DNA of 42,096 nt from an uncultured SAR86 cluster bacterium (lineage in GTDB: Bacteria > Pseudomonadota > Gammaproteobacteria > Magnimaribacterales > D2472): assembly GCA_902515455.1 (NCBI GenBank), contig CABXUO010000008.1, positions 1-42,096 of the forward strand. The letters are read 5' to 3'. A model generated the notes under the pieces. It worked only from the letters and a program-made list of their open reading frames with translations. It did no database searches and was not told the origin of the DNA. Numbering within the stretch: the stretch's first letter is position 1; each line of letters begins with the position of its first letter. This document shows, one piece after another, positions 31,160 through 42,096 of this stretch. The position numbers were made by a program, and so were the translations under genes.

Positions 31160-31584
31160 TGGCAAAGAAGGTAGCAACAATCTTAAAACTTCAAATACCA
31201 GCAGGTGCAGCAAATCCTAGCCCTCCAGTTGGGCCAGCTCTTGGTCAAGCAGCCGTAAATATTATGGATTTTTGTAATGCATTTAATGCAGAAACTCAAA
31301 ATATGGAAAAAGGTTTACCATTGCCGGTAGTAATTACCGTTTACGAAGATAAATCATTTACTTTTCAAGTTAAGTCGGCTCCAGCATCAGTTTTAATCAA
31401 GAAAGCAGCTGGAATTAGTAAGGGAAGCGGCGAACCAAATAGAGAAAAAGTCGGCTCAATTACTCGAGCTCAACTAGAAGAGATCGTTACTGCAAAACAA
31501 AAAGATCTAAATGCAAACGATATGGATCAGGCAGTTAAAATTATTGAAGGAACTGCAAGAAGCATGGGAGTGGAAGTTAAATAA
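31159..31584 (+). CDS. rplK: 50S ribosomal protein L11
   Basis: Component of the GTPase-associated centre, binding 23S rRNA helices 43-44. The 141-residue product (E. coli 142) has the proline-rich N-terminal domain [23 protein letters not shown] and the C-terminal rRNA-binding domain ending [16 protein letters not shown]. It is joined to nusG and rplA by one-base TAATG overlaps. In E. coli the L1 product represses this pair. Confidence 0.98.
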   Translation: MAKKVATILKLQIPAGAANPSPPVGPALGQAAVNIMDFCNAFNAETQNMEKGLPLPVVITVYEDKSFTFQVKSAPASVLIKKAAGISKGSGEPNREKVGSITRAQLEEIVTAKQKDLNANDMDQAVKIIEGTARSMGVEVK

Positions 31585-32279
31585 TGACTAAGCTTACAAA
31601 AAAGAAAAAACAATTATTAGAACTTGTTAATCCAGAGAATACATACTCTTTAGAAGAGGCGATGAATATATTCCAATCAGTTAAATCTAATAAGTTTGAC
31701 GAATCAGTAGATATTGCCCTTAGACTAGGTATTGACCCAGGAAAGTCTGATCAGAATGTAAGAGGTGCAATCACACTCCCGCATTCCTTAGGTAAAAAAG
31801 TTACCGTTGCTGTTTTTGCCGACGGAGATCAAGCAAAAGATGCTAATGAAGCAGGCGCAGAATTCGTTGGCATGGAAGATCTGGCAGAGAAATTTAAAAA
31901 AGAAGAAATTGAAGTTGATGTTGTAATTGCATCACAAGCAGCTATGAAAATAGTTGGGCAATTAGGACAGGTCCTTGGACCAAAAGGCTTGATGCCAAAT
32001 CCAAAGACGGGAACAGTTACTGAGAAAGTTGGTGAAGCAATCAATAACGCTAAATCAGGTCAAGTTCGTTTTAGAACAGATAAAAATGGAATATTGCATG
32101 GGTGCATAGGTAAAGTTTCATTTTCATCTAATCAAATTCAAGAAAATGCAGCGGCTATGCTTGAAGAAGTAAAGAAGTTGAAGCCAGCTACTGCTAAAGG
32201 TGCATATATTCGAAGCATTGCTTTGAGTAGTACTATGGGACCAGGAGTTAAAGTTGCTCCTGCATCCTTAGTTGTATAA
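31584..32279 (+). CDS. rplA: 50S ribosomal protein L1
   Basis: Forms the L1 stalk and, in E. coli, represses translation of its own rplKA mRNA. The 231-residue product has typical LGPKGLMPNPKTGTVT and GQVRFRTDKNGILHGCIGKVSF segments. It starts on the overlapping TAATG of rplK. It is followed by a short hairpin and the L10 leader. Confidence 0.98.
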   Translation: MTKLTKKKKQLLELVNPENTYSLEEAMNIFQSVKSNKFDESVDIALRLGIDPGKSDQNVRGAITLPHSLGKKVTVAVFADGDQAKDANEAGAEFVGMEDLAEKFKKEEIEVDVVIASQAAMKIVGQLGQVLGPKGLMPNPKTGTVTEKVGEAINNAKSGQVRFRTDKNGILHGCIGKVSFSSNQIQENAAAMLEEVKKLKPATAKGAYIRSIALSSTMGPGVKVAPASLVV

Positions 32280-32309
32280 GTTTTAGGGTCTTTTTTGATC
32301 CTAGATTGT

Positions 32310-32431
32310 TGCGTTAAACGCAGCCGTCAAAGACCGTAGGTGCGAAAGCTTAATTTCCTACGTAGGTGGTGCTCAAATTGCGTAGGCGGTTTGTCACCGA
32401 TTAGCCGAAAGGCATTAATAGGAGAATTGCT
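32310..32431 (+). promoter_or_regulatory. L10 (rplJL) leader RNA
   Basis: The 152-base gap before rplJ holds a structured leader of the kind bound by L10-(L12)4 for feedback control. Helix CGTAGG (32335-32340) with CCTACG (32357-32362) encloses a GC-GAAA-GC hairpin. Further hairpins are GCGT-TAA-ACGC (32311-32321), CGGTTTGTCACCG (about 32387-32399) and GCC-GAAA-GGC (32404-32413). CGTAGG also occurs at 32361 and 32381, so alternative pairings with CCTACG are possible. A weak stem-loop without T-tract lies before it (about 32284-32302). Confidence 0.8.
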
Positions 32432-32962
32432 GTGGCGTTAGCTAGAGAAGACAAAGAGAGAATAGTTCAAGAAGTTAAGGAAGTTTCAGCTTCTGCTTCT
32501 TCGCTTGTGATTTCAGACGCAAGAGGCCTCAAGGTTTCTGAGTTAACTGAGATTAGAAAACAAGGAACAGAGTCTGGAGTTCATATTCAGGTTATTAAAA
32601 ACTCTCTTGCAAAATTAGCATTTGAAGGCACTGACTTTGGTTGTACTGATGAAGTGTTAACAGGTCCTTCACTTTTTGCTTTCTCATATGCTGAGCCTGG
32701 TGCAGCAGCGAAGATGTTAAAAACTTACGCAAAAAACTTTGAAGCGCTTGAGATCAAAGCTTTGGTTGTGGAAGGGCAACTTCTTGATGGATCACAAATT
32801 GATGTTCTTGCATCACTGCCATCACGAGAAGAAGCACTAACTCTTGTAGCTGCCGTACTTCAAGCACCTATAGGTAAATTTGCGACACTTCTCAATGAAG
32901 TACCAAGCAAATTAGCTAGGGTTCTTTCTGCAGTTCGAGACAACAAACAGGCTAACGCCTAA
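32432..32962 (+). CDS. rplJ: 50S ribosomal protein L10
   Basis: Anchors the L7/L12 dimers to the ribosomal stalk and acts with them as repressor of its own leader. The 176-residue product starts at GTG 32432 with AGGAG at 32420-32424. It reads MALAREDKERIVQEVKEV, then the rRNA-binding N-domain with VIKNSLAKLAFEGT, and a C-terminal helix for L12 binding (VPSKLARVLSAVRDNK). It is 15 bases upstream of rplL. Confidence 0.97.
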   Translation: MALAREDKERIVQEVKEVSASASSLVISDARGLKVSELTEIRKQGTESGVHIQVIKNSLAKLAFEGTDFGCTDEVLTGPSLFAFSYAEPGAAAKMLKTYAKNFEALEIKALVVEGQLLDGSQIDVLASLPSREEALTLVAAVLQAPIGKFATLLNEVPSKLARVLSAVRDNKQANA

Positions 32963-32977
32963 ATCTGGGAGAAAAAA

Positions 32978-33358
32978 ATGGCAATATCTAAAGATGATAT
33001 TCTAAGTGCGATAGAAGAAATGTCCGTTATGGATTTGGTTGAACTTATTTCAGCTATAGAGGAGAAATTTGGTGTTACTGCAGCTGCTGCTGTAGCCGCT
33101 GCTCCTGTTGCTGCTGGCGGTGACGCTGGTGAGGCTGCTGAAGAGAAGGATGATTTTGATGTAGTTTTAACTGCAGCAGGCGATCAAAAAGTTCAGGTAA
33201 TTAAAGCTGTTCGTGCTATTACTGGACTGGGATTGAAAGAGGCTAAAGATTTAGTTGATGGAGCTCCTAACACTTTAAAAGAAGCGGTTAAGAAAGCTGA
33301 TGCTGAAGAAATGCTCAAGCAACTGACTGAGGCAGGAGCAACAGCAGAGTTAAAGTAA
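32978..33358 (+). CDS. rplL: 50S ribosomal protein L7/L12
   Basis: Stalk protein that recruits and activates translation GTPases. The 126-residue product has the N-terminal dimerisation domain ([20 protein letters not shown]), an Ala/Gly-rich hinge (about 35-55), and the C-terminal factor-binding domain with [20 protein letters not shown]. It follows rplJ. The gap to rpoB is only 33 bases, without the attenuator seen in E. coli. Confidence 0.98.
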   Translation: MAISKDDILSAIEEMSVMDLVELISAIEEKFGVTAAAAVAAAPVAAGGDAGEAAEEKDDFDVVLTAAGDQKVQVIKAVRAITGLGLKEAKDLVDGAPNTLKEAVKKADAEEMLKQLTEAGATAELK

Positions 33359-33391
33359 TCTTTCAATAAAAAATATTTTAAAGGGCGACAT

Positions 33392-36300
33392 ATGTCATAT
33401 AGCTATACAGAAAAAAGAAGAATTAGAAAAAATTTCGGAAGACTTCCAAAAGTTATGGAGCTTCCAAAATTAATTGAGACTCAACTTGAATCATACTCTC
33501 AATTCCTTCAACAGCATGTTGAGGCAGGTGCTAGAGAGAATAAGGGTCTTGAAGAAGTTTTTCAAACTCTTTTTCCTATTACAAGCGTATCTGGTAATGC
33601 TGCCCTTGAATATGTTTCTTATGAACTAGGAAAACCAGTTTATACAGTTCAAGAGTGCTTAATTCAGGGCTTAAGTTATTCCGCTCCACTTCGAATAGTA
33701 GTTAGATTAGTAATTTACGATAGGGATACTAACTTTCAAGAAGTTAAAGATGTAAAAGAAGGTGAAGTTTTTATGGGCGAGGTACCATTAATGACTGAAA
33801 ATGGTTCTTTTGTAATCAACGGCACTGAAAGAGTTGTTGTCAATCAACTTCATAGATCCCCTGGTGTTTTTTTTGATCATGATAAAGGTAAAACTCATTC
33901 ATCAGGTAAAGTTCTCTACTCTGCGCGTATCATTCCTTACAGAGGCTCATGGTTAGATTTTGAATTTGATCCAAAAGATAACTTATTTTGTCGAATAGAT
34001 AGAAGAAGAAAAATTCCAGCTACCATAATTCTTAAAGCAATGGATATGGGCACTGAAGAAATTCTACAAAATTTTTATGAAGTCGATACTGTCCAAATTG
34101 AAAAAGCTGGTGTGAGTATCGAATTAATCCCATCTCGATTAAGGGGTCAAACATTGCCAGTTGATCTGAAAGTAAGATCAAAAGTAATTGTTGAAGCTAA
34201 TAAAAGGATCACAGCTAGACATGTCCGCGAGCTTGAGCAATCTAAAATTACTTCACTTAAAGTTGAAGATGATTTTTTAATTGGAAAAGTTTTAGCCAAA
34301 GATGTGTTTAATCAAGAGACAGGAGAAGTTTTAGTTTCTTCAAACACAGAGATTGATCAGGCAATCATTGAGTCCTTTAGAGAATTGAATATTACTGAAA
34401 TTCACACTTTATACATTAACGAATTAGACAAAGGTCCTTACATATCCTCAACTCTAAGGGCCGATCCTACCTCTAATCGATTAGAAGCGTTAGTTGAAAT
34501 ATATAGAATGATGAGACCGGGTGAGCCCCCAACAAAAGATTCAGCTGAGCAACTCTTTCAAAATTTATTCTTTAATAATGAGCGTTATGACCTTTCTGAA
34601 GTTGGAAGAATGAAATTTAATCGTAGACTAAAAATAGATGAATCAAAAGATTCTCCTGGTATATTAGATTTAACAGATATCTTAAGAGTTATGCAAGGTA
34701 TTGTGGCGATTAGAGATGGTCACGACACTGTCGATGACATTGATCATTTAGGCAACAGACGAGTTAGATCAGTAGGAGAGATGACTGCTAATCAATTCAG
34801 AGTTGGATTAATAAGGGTTGAAAGAGCTGTTAGAGAAAGACTAAGTATGGCTGAGGCTGACGAACTCGGTCCTCAGGATCTTATTAACGCAAAACCTGTG
34901 ACTGCTGCAATTAAAGAATTCTTTGGGTCTAGTCAGTTATCTCAGTTTATGGATCAAAATAACCCCTTGTCTGAAATTACTCACAAGCGAAGAGTATCAG
35001 CGCTCGGGCCTGGCGGGCTAACAAGAGAGCGAGCAGGTTTTGAGGTCAGGGATGTTCATCCAACTCATTATGGAAGGTTATGTCCAATTGAAACTCCTGA
35101 GGGGCCAAATATCGGATTGATCAACTCATTTGCATGCTACTCAAGAACTAATAGTTTTGGATTTATTGAGAGTCCTTATAGAAAAGTAATTAAGGGTAAG
35201 GTTACTAATGATATTATTTTCCTATCAGCAATTGATGAAGGAGAACATGTTATTGCACAAGCAAACGCTGTGTTAGATAAATCAGGTAAGTTTGTCGATG
35301 ATCTTGTTCCAGTTCGACACAATGGTGACTCAGCATTGATGAGTCCTGAAAGGATCGATTTAATGGATGTGGCTCCTCAACAGGTAGTTTCTGTCGCAGC
35401 ATCGTTGATACCTTTCTTAGAACACGATGATGCAAATAGAGCTCTTATGGGTTCAAATATGATGCGTCAAGCTGTTCCAGTCCTTAAACCTGAGAAGCCT
35501 CTTGTTGGAACAGGTTTTGAAACGATTGTTGCAGGCGACTCTGGTGTATGCGTTGTAGCAAAAAATAATGGTGTTGTTGAAAATGTTGATGCTGCAAGAA
35601 TAGTTGTTCGCGTTACTGATGCTAAAAATTCAAATAATGCTGTCGACATCTATAACCTCACAAAATACACAAGATCAAATCAAAACACTTGCATTAATCA
35701 AAGGCCTCTTGTGTCTGTTGGGGACAAAATTAAATTTGGAGACATTTTGGCGGATGGACCATCTGTTGATAATGGAGAATTGGCACTAGGTCAGAATATT
35801 CGAATAGCTTTTATGCCCTGGAATGGATATAACTTTGAAGATTCAATTTTAATGTCTGAAAAAGTTTCGAGAGAAGACAGATTTACTTCAATTCATATTC
35901 AAGAGTTAACTTGTATTTCAAGAGATACCAAATTAGGTTCAGAAGAAATTACCGCTGATATACCAAACGTAGGTGAAGGCTCTCTTGGAAAGCTAGATGA
36001 GTGTGGCATGGTCTATGTTGGAGCAGAAGTAAAAGCTGGAGATATTTTAGTGGGCAAAATTACTCCTAAAGGCGAAACTCAACTTTCTCCTGAAGAAAAA
36101 TTACTACGTGCAATTTTTGGTGAAAAAGCCTCCGATGTTAAAGACACTTCCTTGAGAGTACCTTCAAGCATCAATGGGACCGTCATAGGTGTTGAGGTTT
36201 TCACTAGGGATGGTATGGAAAAAGATGAGAGAACTCAGTCAATTGAAGCTGATCATTTATCTGTTGCTAAAAAAGATTCTGATGACCAGATCAAAATAAT

Positions 36301-37462
36301 TAATGATGCAACAAGAATCCGCTTAGTAGATCTTATAAAAGGGACAAAAATCTCAAAGGCTCCGGGTCTTAAGAGAGGCTCAACTGCTTCGGTAGATGAT
36401 TTATCAGAGATAAATCTTGATGATCTTTTATCAATAAGAACCACTGATGATAATATAAATAACAAAATTGAAAGTGCTGAAAATGCCTTGAAACAATATA
36501 TTAAAAACATACAAGAAAGTTTTGATGAGAAAAAGCAGAAAATTACAAGAGGACATGATTTAGCTCCAGGAGTAATCAAAATTGTAAAAGTTTACCTGGC
36601 TGTGAAAAGAAGAATTCAACCAGGAGATAAAATGGCTGGTAGACATGGTAATAAGGGAGTTATATCTGAGATCATGCCAATTGAAGACATGCCGTATGAT
36701 GTTGATGGCAATCCTGTTGATATAGTTTTAAATCCTTTGGGCGTTCCTTCCCGAATGAATGTTGGCCAAATACTTGAAACTCATATGGGCTCAGCTGCAA
36801 AAGGTATAGGTAAAAAAATCAATAAAATGCTAAAAGAAAAAGCTAAAGCTGATGAGCTTAAAAAATATCTTGATGTTTTGTATAACAAAAATGCAACAAT
36901 CAAAGAAGACCTCAATTCATTAAATAATTCTGAAATACAATCCTTAGCAAATAATTTAACCGATGGTTTGCCGATTGCAACCCCTGTATTTGATGGCGCT
37001 AAAGAATCTGAGATTAAAGAGTTACTAAAATTAGCTGATCTTCCTGAGTCTGGCCAATTAACTCTTTTTGATGGAAGAACTGGTAGACAGTTTGAGCGAC
37101 CTGTAACAGTTGGATACATGTATATGATCAAATTAAATCATTTAGTGGATGACAAAATGCATGCACGTTCAACAGGCTCATATAGCCTTGTTACTCAACA
37201 ACCACTGGGAGGTAAAGCTCAATTTGGTGGTCAAAGATTTGGAGAGATGGAAGTATGGGCTCTGGAAGCTTATGGTGCTTCATATACACTTCAAGAAATG
37301 CTCACGGTTAAATCAGATGATGTCCCAGGCAGAACAAAGATGTATAAGAACATTGTTGATGGAAACTATGAAATGGATGCAAATATTCCCGAGTCATTTA
37401 ATGTTTTGACAAAAGAAATTCGATCACTTGGAATTAACTTAGAACTTGATTCAGAAAACTAG
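33392..37462 (+). CDS. rpoB: DNA-directed RNA polymerase subunit beta
   Basis: Forms one pincer and half of the active site of RNA polymerase. The 1356 residues are close to the 1342 of E. coli. The start [16 protein letters not shown] is canonical. The rifampicin-site region reads [20 protein letters not shown] followed by [13 protein letters not shown], the wild-type, rifampicin-sensitive pattern. Other conserved blocks are [33 protein letters not shown] and [13 protein letters not shown]. It overlaps nothing; rpoC starts 9 bases later. Confidence 0.98.
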   Translation: MSYSYTEKRRIRKNFGRLPKVMELPKLIETQLESYSQFLQQHVEAGARENKGLEEVFQTLFPITSVSGNAALEYVSYELGKPVYTVQECLIQGLSYSAPLRIVVRLVIYDRDTNFQEVKDVKEGEVFMGEVPLMTENGSFVINGTERVVVNQLHRSPGVFFDHDKGKTHSSGKVLYSARIIPYRGSWLDFEFDPKDNLFCRIDRRRKIPATIILKAMDMGTEEILQNFYEVDTVQIEKAGVSIELIPSRLRGQTLPVDLKVRSKVIVEANKRITARHVRELEQSKITSLKVEDDFLIGKVLAKDVFNQETGEVLVSSNTEIDQAIIESFRELNITEIHTLYINELDKGPYISSTLRADPTSNRLEALVEIYRMMRPGEPPTKDSAEQLFQNLFFNNERYDLSEVGRMKFNRRLKIDESKDSPGILDLTDILRVMQGIVAIRDGHDTVDDIDHLGNRRVRSVGEMTANQFRVGLIRVERAVRERLSMAEADELGPQDLINAKPVTAAIKEFFGSSQLSQFMDQNNPLSEITHKRRVSALGPGGLTRERAGFEVRDVHPTHYGRLCPIETPEGPNIGLINSFACYSRTNSFGFIESPYRKVIKGKVTNDIIFLSAIDEGEHVIAQANAVLDKSGKFVDDLVPVRHNGDSALMSPERIDLMDVAPQQVVSVAASLIPFLEHDDANRALMGSNMMRQAVPVLKPEKPLVGTGFETIVAGDSGVCVVAKNNGVVENVDAARIVVRVTDAKNSNNAVDIYNLTKYTRSNQNTCINQRPLVSVGDKIKFGDILADGPSVDNGELALGQNIRIAFMPWNGYNFEDSILMSEKVSREDRFTSIHIQELTCISRDTKLGSEEITADIPNVGEGSLGKLDECGMVYVGAEVKAGDILVGKITPKGETQLSPEEKLLRAIFGEKASDVKDTSLRVPSSINGTVIGVEVFTRDGMEKDERTQSIEADHLSVAKKDSDDQIKIINDATRIRLVDLIKGTKISKAPGLKRGSTASVDDLSEINLDDLLSIRTTDDNINNKIESAENALKQYIKNIQESFDEKKQKITRGHDLAPGVIKIVKVYLAVKRRIQPGDKMAGRHGNKGVISEIMPIEDMPYDVDGNPVDIVLNPLGVPSRMNVGQILETHMGSAAKGIGKKINKMLKEKAKADELKKYLDVLYNKNATIKEDLNSLNNSEIQSLANNLTDGLPIATPVFDGAKESEIKELLKLADLPESGQLTLFDGRTGRQFERPVTVGYMYMIKLNHLVDDKMHARSTGSYSLVTQQPLGGKAQFGGQRFGEMEVWALEAYGASYTLQEMLTVKSDDVPGRTKMYKNIVDGNYEMDANIPESFNVLTKEIRSLGINLELDSEN

Positions 37463-37471
37463 GAGAAATAA

Positions 37472-40400
37472 TTGAAAGATTTACTAAATTCGTTAAAGAC
37501 TAAGCAAGAAGATTTTTCTTCCATCACTGCTGGATTAGCTTCTCCTCAGATGGTCAGATCATGGTCATTTGGTGAAGTCAAGAAGCCTGAAACTATTAAC
37601 TATCGAACTTTTAAACCTGAAAGAGATGGTCTTTTTTGTGCAAAAATTTTTGGACCTGTAAAGGATTATGAGTGCGTTTGTGGTAAATACAAGCGCATGA
37701 AACATCGAGGTGTTGTTTGCGAGAAGTGCGGCGTAGAAGTTACTTTAGCAAAAGTAAGACGAGAAAGAATGGGGCACATAGAACTTGCTGCTCCTGTTGC
37801 TCACATATGGTTTTTAAAATCGTTGCCTTCAAGAATAGGCTTGCTGCTAGACATTACACTTAGAGAGATTGAAAGAGTTTTATATTTTGAAAGCTATATC
37901 GTAACTGACCCAGGTTTAACTGACCTAGAAAAATGTCAAATTTTAACTGAGGAAGAGTTTGTTGAAGCATTTGATGAATACGGCGATGAATTTACAGCTT
38001 CAATGGGTGCAGAAGCTGTGCAAATGTTATTACAGGAACTTGATTTAGAGGAAGAGATTAGAATTATACGCGAGGAAGTTCCGCAGACTAATTCAGAAAC
38101 TAAGCTAAAAAAATTATCAAAAAGACTAAAACTTCTTGAAGCATTCAATGAGTCAGGGAATAAACCAGAATGGATGATTATGAATGCGCTACCAGTATTA
38201 CCTCCTGATCTAAGGCCTTTAGTTCCTTTAGAGGGAGGTAGGTTTGCTACATCAGATCTTAATGATCTTTATAGGAGAGTGATTAATAGGAATAATAGAT
38301 TAAAGCGCCTTCTAGAGTTAAGCGCACCAGATATTATAGTTAGAAATGAAAAGAGAATGCTTCAAGAAAGTGTTGATGCTCTTCTTGATAATGGAAGAAG
38401 AGGAAGAGTAATTACTGGAACTAACAAACGTCCGCTTAAATCTCTTGCAGATATGATTAAAGGTAAGGGTGGAAGATTTAGACAAAATTTATTAGGAAAG
38501 CGTGTTGATTATTCTGGTAGGTCTGTGATTGTGGCGGGCCCAAATTTGAAATTACATCAATGTGGACTACCTAAAAAAATGGCCCTTGAATTATTTAAAC
38601 CATATGTATACGGAAAACTTGAGCAAAACGAACTCGCTACAACTATCAAAGCTGCTAAAAAGCTTGTTGAAAGAGAAACTCCTGAAGTCTGGGAAATTTT
38701 AGAAGAGGTAATTAGAGAGCACCCAATTCTACTAAATAGGGCTCCTACATTACACAGGCTAGGTATCCAAGCATTTGAACCTCTGCTTGTTGAAGGAAAG
38801 GCTATACAATTACATCCTTTAGTTTGCGTTGCATTTAATGCAGACTTTGATGGTGACCAGATGGCTGTTCATGTTCCTCTATCCATTGAAGCTCAACTTG
38901 AAGCTCGTGCTTTAATGATGTCAACAAACAATATTTTGTCTCCAGCTAACGGCGAGCCAATTATCAATCCAACTCAGGATATAGTTTTGGGGCTTTATTA
39001 TATGACCAGAGATAAAGTTAATGTTAAGGGTGATGGAAGAGTCTTTAGTAACCCTGATGAGGTGCTTAGAGCATATGAGTCTGAAACCATTGATATTCAT
39101 GCAAATATTAAAGTCAGGATTACCAACGCTGATAAAGGAACTTTCTTAGAAGACACTACTGTTGGAAGAGTATTGGTTTGGAGAATTACACCTATTGAGG
39201 TTGGTTTTGATAATGTAAATAAAACATTAGATAAGAAATCCGTTTCTAATTTAATTGATATCTCATACAGAAAAGCTGGTCTTAAAGATACTGTGATCTT
39301 TGCTGATCAACTAATGTATCTTGGGTTCGAGCATTCAACTCGATCTGGATCCTCGATTGGTGTAGATGACTTTGTAATCCCTGAAGAGAAACCATCAATC
39401 ATTGATGCAGCTGAGAAAGAAGTCAAATCTATTGAATCTCAATACGAATCTGGTCTTGTAACTCAAGGTGAGCGTTACAACAAAGTAATTGATATTTGGT
39501 CCCGTGCAAATGAAAAAGTTGCGAAGGCTATGATGGCAAAAATTAGTACTGATCAAGTTTCAGATACCGAAGGTAAAGAAGTTGATCAAGCATCATTTAA
39601 TTCTGTTTACATATACGCTGACTCTGGCGCTAGGGGTTCTCCTGCGCAGATTAGACAGCTTTCAGGAATGAGAGGTTTGATGTCTAAGCCTGATGGATCA
39701 ATCATTGAAACTCCCATTACAGCAAATTTCAGAGAGGGATTATCTGTTCTTCAGTACTTTATTTCTACTCATGGGGCGCGAAAAGGACTTGCTGATACAG
39801 CTTTAAAAACAGCTAACTCAGGATATTTAACTCGAAGACTCTGCGATGTTGCCATGGATTCAGTTGTGGTTGAGGACGATTGCGGCACTGATCAATCTAT
39901 TGTAGTTTCATCAATTGTTGAGGGAGGAGATATTATTCAACCTCTAACCGAAAGAATTCTTGGAAGAGTTATTGCCGAACCAATTTCTAGTCCAGATGGC
40001 GACGAAGTTTATCCAATTGGCCATCTTATTGACGAAGATTCAGTAAAGAAAATTGATGAGCTAAACATATCATCATTAATGGTTAGATCACCAATGACTT
40101 GTGAAGCAAGTTATGGTGTTTGTTCTAAATGCTATGGTAGAGATCTGGCTAGGGGTCACTTAGTGCATAGAGGTGAGGCAGTTGGAGTTGTTGCTGCGCA
40201 GTCAATAGGTGAACCAGGAACTCAATTAACAATGCGTACTTTCCACATTGGTGGAGCTGCATCGAGTTCGTCTGAGGATAATGCAATTGTTGTTAATAAT
40301 TCTGGAATGATTAATTTTTCTTCAGACATGAAAACAGTTACTAATAAAGATAAGCTGGAAGTCGTTGTGTCAAGAAATAGCCAAGTTACCTTGACAGACG

Positions 40401-41653
40401 AAAAAGGCAAATTAATAGAGCAACATAAATTAATTTATGGAGCAACGTTATTTGTCAAAGACCAAACTAATGTTGAACCAGGCCTAAAAATTGCAGGCTG
40501 GGATCCATATACTCGTCCGATAATTAGTGAGGTTGAAGGGATAGTTCAATTCACTGATATAGACGATGGTGTCACTGTTCGATCTAAAACAGATGAGCTG
40601 ACAGGACTGAGCAGTATTGAGGTAATTGACGTTGCTGAAAGACCTTCTGCAGGAAAAGATAAGGTTCCATCCATTGCTTTGGTCGATGCAAAAGGTAAAC
40701 CAGTTCCACTTGGTGAGCACAAAACGCCTGCTAATTATTCTTTACCTGCAAAGGCATTGGTAAATTTAAAAGATGGCAAGAAGCTACATGCCGGAGAAGT
40801 TTTAGCAAGAATACCTCTAGAGGGGTCAAAGACTAAAGATATTACTGGCGGTCTTCCAAGGGTAGCAGACTTATTTGAGGCTAGGAAGCCCAAAGACGCA
40901 GCTGTGCTTGCTGAAGAAAGTGGAATTATAGCTTTCGGCAAAGAAACCAAAGGAAAGGTCAGACTTGTCATAACTCCTGATGGGGCAACTAAGAAAACCC
41001 AAAATGTTGAGATGCTTATTCCTAAACACAGAATTCTTACAGTTTTTGAGGGTGAGAGAATAGAAAAAGGTGACATTATATCTGATGGTCCACTCAGTCC
41101 TCATGATATTTTGCGCTTGAGAGGCATTCCTCAGTTAACTAACTTTATAGTTAACGAAATTCAGGATGTTTATAGGCTTCAAGGAGTTCTCATTAATGAT
41201 AAGCATATCGAAACTATTTTGCGTCAAATGCTTAGAAAAGCGTTAATTATAGATGGTGAAGATACAAAGTTTATTCAAGGTGATCAAGTTGAATATGCTG
41301 AGCTTGTTGAAGAAAACGCAAAAGCTGTTGCCGCAAACAAAGAACCTGCTCGTTTTGAGAGAGTTTTACTTGGTATCACTAAAGCTTCACTGACAACTAA
41401 TTCTTTTATTTCTGCTGCCTCTTTCCAAGAAACTACACGTGTTCTTACTGAGGCGTCTGTGACAGGTAAGGTTGATCATTTGAGAGGCTTAAAAGAGAAT
41501 GTTGTTGTCGGAAGACTGATACCTGCCGGTACTGGAATGGAGTTCCATGATCAAATGGCAGCCAAGAAAGCAAGTGATTCAAGTGAATCAATGCTATCTG
41601 AGGACGACATTGAAGCGGCATTAAGACAAGAATTACAAGAAACTGAGGAATAA
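37472..41653 (+). CDS. rpoC: DNA-directed RNA polymerase subunit beta'
   Basis: Carries the catalytic Mg site and the clamp. The 1393 residues match the family (1407 in E. coli). The start is TTG at 37472, with AGGAG at 37461-37465 overlapping the rpoB stop; the product begins [20 protein letters not shown], as in relatives. The N-terminal zinc ribbon uses Cys68, 70, 83 and 86. The catalytic [12 protein letters not shown] gives Asp458, 460 and 462. A second zinc site is [15 protein letters not shown], followed by the trigger-loop region [13 protein letters not shown]. Expression of rpoC may be tuned by the weak TTG start. Confidence 0.98.
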   Translation: MKDLLNSLKTKQEDFSSITAGLASPQMVRSWSFGEVKKPETINYRTFKPERDGLFCAKIFGPVKDYECVCGKYKRMKHRGVVCEKCGVEVTLAKVRRERMGHIELAAPVAHIWFLKSLPSRIGLLLDITLREIERVLYFESYIVTDPGLTDLEKCQILTEEEFVEAFDEYGDEFTASMGAEAVQMLLQELDLEEEIRIIREEVPQTNSETKLKKLSKRLKLLEAFNESGNKPEWMIMNALPVLPPDLRPLVPLEGGRFATSDLNDLYRRVINRNNRLKRLLELSAPDIIVRNEKRMLQESVDALLDNGRRGRVITGTNKRPLKSLADMIKGKGGRFRQNLLGKRVDYSGRSVIVAGPNLKLHQCGLPKKMALELFKPYVYGKLEQNELATTIKAAKKLVERETPEVWEILEEVIREHPILLNRAPTLHRLGIQAFEPLLVEGKAIQLHPLVCVAFNADFDGDQMAVHVPLSIEAQLEARALMMSTNNILSPANGEPIINPTQDIVLGLYYMTRDKVNVKGDGRVFSNPDEVLRAYESETIDIHANIKVRITNADKGTFLEDTTVGRVLVWRITPIEVGFDNVNKTLDKKSVSNLIDISYRKAGLKDTVIFADQLMYLGFEHSTRSGSSIGVDDFVIPEEKPSIIDAAEKEVKSIESQYESGLVTQGERYNKVIDIWSRANEKVAKAMMAKISTDQVSDTEGKEVDQASFNSVYIYADSGARGSPAQIRQLSGMRGLMSKPDGSIIETPITANFREGLSVLQYFISTHGARKGLADTALKTANSGYLTRRLCDVAMDSVVVEDDCGTDQSIVVSSIVEGGDIIQPLTERILGRVIAEPISSPDGDEVYPIGHLIDEDSVKKIDELNISSLMVRSPMTCEASYGVCSKCYGRDLARGHLVHRGEAVGVVAAQSIGEPGTQLTMRTFHIGGAASSSSEDNAIVVNNSGMINFSSDMKTVTNKDKLEVVVSRNSQVTLTDEKGKLIEQHKLIYGATLFVKDQTNVEPGLKIAGWDPYTRPIISEVEGIVQFTDIDDGVTVRSKTDELTGLSSIEVIDVAERPSAGKDKVPSIALVDAKGKPVPLGEHKTPANYSLPAKALVNLKDGKKLHAGEVLARIPLEGSKTKDITGGLPRVADLFEARKPKDAAVLAEESGIIAFGKETKGKVRLVITPDGATKKTQNVEMLIPKHRILTVFEGERIEKGDIISDGPLSPHDILRLRGIPQLTNFIVNEIQDVYRLQGVLINDKHIETILRQMLRKALIIDGEDTKFIQGDQVEYAELVEENAKAVAANKEPARFERVLLGITKASLTTNSFISAASFQETTRVLTEASVTGKVDHLRGLKENVVVGRLIPAGTGMEFHDQMAAKKASDSSESMLSEDDIEAALRQELQETEE

Positions 41654-41655
41654 TG

Positions 41656-41684
41656 TTGACCGTAGTGAATCATGTCTATAAAAT
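41656..41684 (+). promoter_or_regulatory. Candidate str-operon promoter (rpsL) with GC-rich discriminator
   Basis: TTGACC (41656-41661), 17-base spacer, TAAAAT (41679-41684), each matching 5 of 6 consensus bases, then CGCGTCC. It lies in the 50-base rpoC-rpsL gap, so rpsL-rpsG can be transcribed apart from rpoBC. Confidence 0.7.
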
Positions 41685-41703
41685 CGCGTCCAAACAATAA
41701 ATT

Positions 41704-42075
41704 ATGGCTACTGTAAACCAATTAATAAGAAAACCTCGTAAACCTAAGGTGAGGAAAACTGATGTTCCTGCTTTGGAAAAATCCCCTCAACGAAGAGGAG
41801 TTTGCACTCGTGTATATACAACAACTCCCAAGAAACCTAATTCAGCTTTAAGGAAAGTTTGTAGAGTCAGGTTAACAAGTGGATATGAGGTAACCTCTTA
41901 CATTGGTGGCGAAGGTCATAACCTTCAAGAGCACTCTGTTGTTTTGATACGTGGTGGAAGAGTTAAAGATCTTCCTGGTGTTAGATATCATACTGTTAGG
42001 GGTTCGCTAGATACATCTGGGGTAGCCAATAGAAAGCAGCGCAGGTCAAAGTATGGAGCTAAGAAAGGTAAATAA
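41704..42075 (+). CDS. rpsL: 30S ribosomal protein S12
   Basis: Decoding-centre protein. The 123-residue product starts [20 protein letters not shown] and contains [19 protein letters not shown] and [18 protein letters not shown]. The lysines usually changed in streptomycin resistance (K43 and K88 in E. coli numbering) are present, so a sensitive form is expected. No strong ribosome site is visible. It is followed after two bases by rpsG. Confidence 0.98.
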   Translation: MATVNQLIRKPRKPKVRKTDVPALEKSPQRRGVCTRVYTTTPKKPNSALRKVCRVRLTSGYEVTSYIGGEGHNLQEHSVVLIRGGRVKDLPGVRYHTVRGSLDTSGVANRKQRRSKYGAKKGK

Positions 42076-42077
42076 AT

Positions 42078-42096
42078 ATGCCAAGAAGAAGAAGCC
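42078..42096 (+). CDS. rpsG: 30S ribosomal protein S7, first codons only
   Basis: ATG at 42078, two bases after the rpsL stop, starts MPRRRS and runs off the window. The MPRRR start and the position after rpsL identify S7. Confidence 0.85.

Overview
This 42 kb window is a chromosomal housekeeping segment from a low-GC, very compact gammaproteobacterium. The inference rests on the 16S/23S/5S operon, the gammaproteobacterial orders bamD|rluD, lpxC-secA, rnr-rlmB and tRNA-tuf-tRNA-secE-nusG-rplKAJL-rpoBC-rpsL-rpsG, the short or overlapping gene junctions, and the two TonB-dependent receptors. A marine SAR86-like lineage fits best, but I could not run a 16S search, so the name is an inference. 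I see no mobile element, prophage, plasmid function or CRISPR array.

Layout. 1-2657: a 5'-cut sodium:alanine/glycine symporter, then a beta-lactamase-fold serine hydrolase broken by one in-frame TGA where its family has a Trp. 2663-4485: bamD (-) and rluD (+), divergent. 4579-7846: the ilvI-ilvH-ilvC branched-chain amino acid operon. 7859-12927: a complete rRNA operon with promoter, boxA, both long RNase III-type processing stems, an internal spacer without tRNA genes, and a terminator. 12943-14137: a SnoaL/BaiE-like protein, coaE and the 55-codon yacG, all overlapping. 14154-20060 (-): rnr-rlmB-lpxC-secA, with an RNase R lacking its N-terminal RNA-binding domains and a SecA lacking the C-terminal zinc motif. 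20113-25421: a small exported CxxC protein, a ZnuD-like receptor with five His/Asp/Glu-rich insertions, and a second TonB-dependent receptor. 25422-28548: an accessory stretch holding a structured spacer with a possible 25-codon ORF, an AhpD-like protein, a 34-residue membrane peptide, tRNA-Thr(UGU), a two-repeat secreted protein of unknown function, msrA and a birA with only the ligase part. 28608-42096: tRNA-Tyr, tRNA-Thr(GGU), tuf, tRNA-Trp, secE, nusG, rplK, rplA, the L10 leader, rplJ, rplL, rpoB, rpoC, rpsL and the first codons of rpsG.

How they work together. Most genes serve ribosome building and transcription (rRNA, tRNAs, RluD, RlmB, RNase R, NusG, r-proteins, RNA polymerase) or the cell envelope and export (BamD, LpxC, SecA, SecE). 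Three promoters for translation genes share GC-rich discriminators, which suggests a common growth-rate or stringent response. The clearest candidate for a less-described system is the putative zinc-acquisition pair at 20113-22744, preceded by an AT-rich palindrome that could be a Zur operator. The minimal RNase R, the SecA tail and the 25467-25560 spacer are the next most unusual items.
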